A stretch of 64,000 nucleotides of DNA from Apoda limacodes (taxonomy: Eukaryota; Arthropoda; Insecta; Lepidoptera; Limacodidae), in contig OX291543.1 in assembly GCA_946406115.1 (NCBI GenBank), positions 32,514,815-32,578,814 of the forward strand, given 5' to 3'. Within the stretch, counting starts at the first letter, position 1; the number at the start of each line of letters is the position of its first letter. The notes beneath the pieces were generated by a model. That model was not told the origin of the DNA, searched no databases, and worked only from the letters and a program-made list of their open reading frames with translations. Below, piece after piece: positions 63,587-64,000 of the stretch. Both the position numbers and the translations under genes were made by a program.

Positions 63587-64000
63587 TTCCTAGCGGCGTC
63601 CCTCAAGGTTCTTTGTTGGGTCCATTACTTTTTATAATATTCATAAATGACATAGAGAAATGTTTGTCCTCGTCACTAATACTGTGCTTCGCTGATGATA
63701 TGAAAATTTTTAAAACTATTAAGTCAGTCTCTGATGCAACTAGCCTTCACTCTGACCTAGCTCGGCTTGAAGACTACTGTACTGCCAATTGCTTAGACTT
63801 AAATCCTTTTAAATGTTCAACTGTCACATTCAGTCGTAAGGTCAATCCTCTTGTTACTGATTACAAACTAAAGGAAAAAATCTTAGTGCGCACATCAACT
63901 GTGCGTGATTTAGGAGTTCAGCATGACACCAAGTTACTTTTTGAAGGACATATTAACGGTATTGTATCTAAAGCCTCTAAGGCACTTGGATTCGTGATGC
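63587..64000 (+). pseudogene. RT fragment of a second LINE family (CR1-like), cut by the window edge
   Basis: From 63590 the plus strand is open to the window end with 'SGVPQGSLLGPLLFIIFI' at the start, 'LCFADDMKIFKTI' near 63689 (catalytic FADD) and 'LDLNPFKCSTVTFSR' near 63800. This is the palm-to-thumb part of a non-LTR reverse transcriptase clearly different from the Jockey copies. The upstream part is missing: the frame begins head-to-head with the truncated 5' end of the Jockey copy. It may continue intact beyond the window. Confidence 0.8.

Overview
The window is AT-rich nuclear DNA from an insect, almost certainly a moth or butterfly. The evidence is spliced genes with GT-AG introns, a eukaryotic tRNA gene with internal A and B boxes, and the dispersed repeats: tRNA- and 5S-derived SINEs, Helitron-like repeats ending in CTAGT, Jockey and CR1-like LINE fragments, and a BEL/Pao retrotransposon. 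Most long open frames belong to transposable elements or are antisense shadows.

I can assemble three host genes. (1) 6724 down to 2173, minus strand: a six-exon gene (coding 6644-2173, 384 residues) whose splice phases close exactly. It has a TATA/Inr promoter, and a Cys-His-Asp pattern recalls arylamine N-acetyltransferase or transglutaminase folds. (2) 52406-50520, minus strand: a three-exon Ly6/three-finger protein of 150 residues with signal peptide, ten cysteines and a GPI-type tail. (3) 43919-44002, minus strand: tRNA-Leu with anticodon UAA.

Layout. 1-6.8 kb: the first gene, with a gag-like relic past its 3' end. 7-12 kb: Helitron-like and other repeats, an element with terminal inverted repeats of about 450-510 bp (8527-10671) holding a LINE tail, a palindrome and a hairpin. 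12.9-24.2 kb: a complete, young BEL/Pao element (1505-bp LTRs, 5-bp target duplication, intact gag-pol). Each LTR carries its own later insertion: a 2477-bp Jockey copy in the 5' LTR and a 175-bp insert in the 3' LTR. 24.2-32 kb: tandem repeats, LINE tails, a 5S SINE and a foldback element. 32.6-35.7 kb: a DNA element with inverted ends carrying a broken copy of an uncharacterised insect gene family and a SINE. 36-49.7 kb: minisatellites, Helitron-like copies, a mariner pseudogene, the tRNA, a hAT pseudogene split by a Helitron-like copy, and an old Jockey copy. 50-52.4 kb: the Ly6 gene. 53-64 kb: dispersed repeats, an inverted duplication with shared coding potential, a foldback MITE, a hAT-type MITE with 8-bp target duplication, a second near-intact Jockey copy (minus strand), and an RT fragment running off the end.

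The candidate most likely to be under-described is the 32606-35732 element: inverted ends around a gene family usually listed only as uncharacterised insect proteins. Second is the duplicated small coding unit at 54.4-54.9 kb. Family assignments are from motif recognition only; no database search was run.
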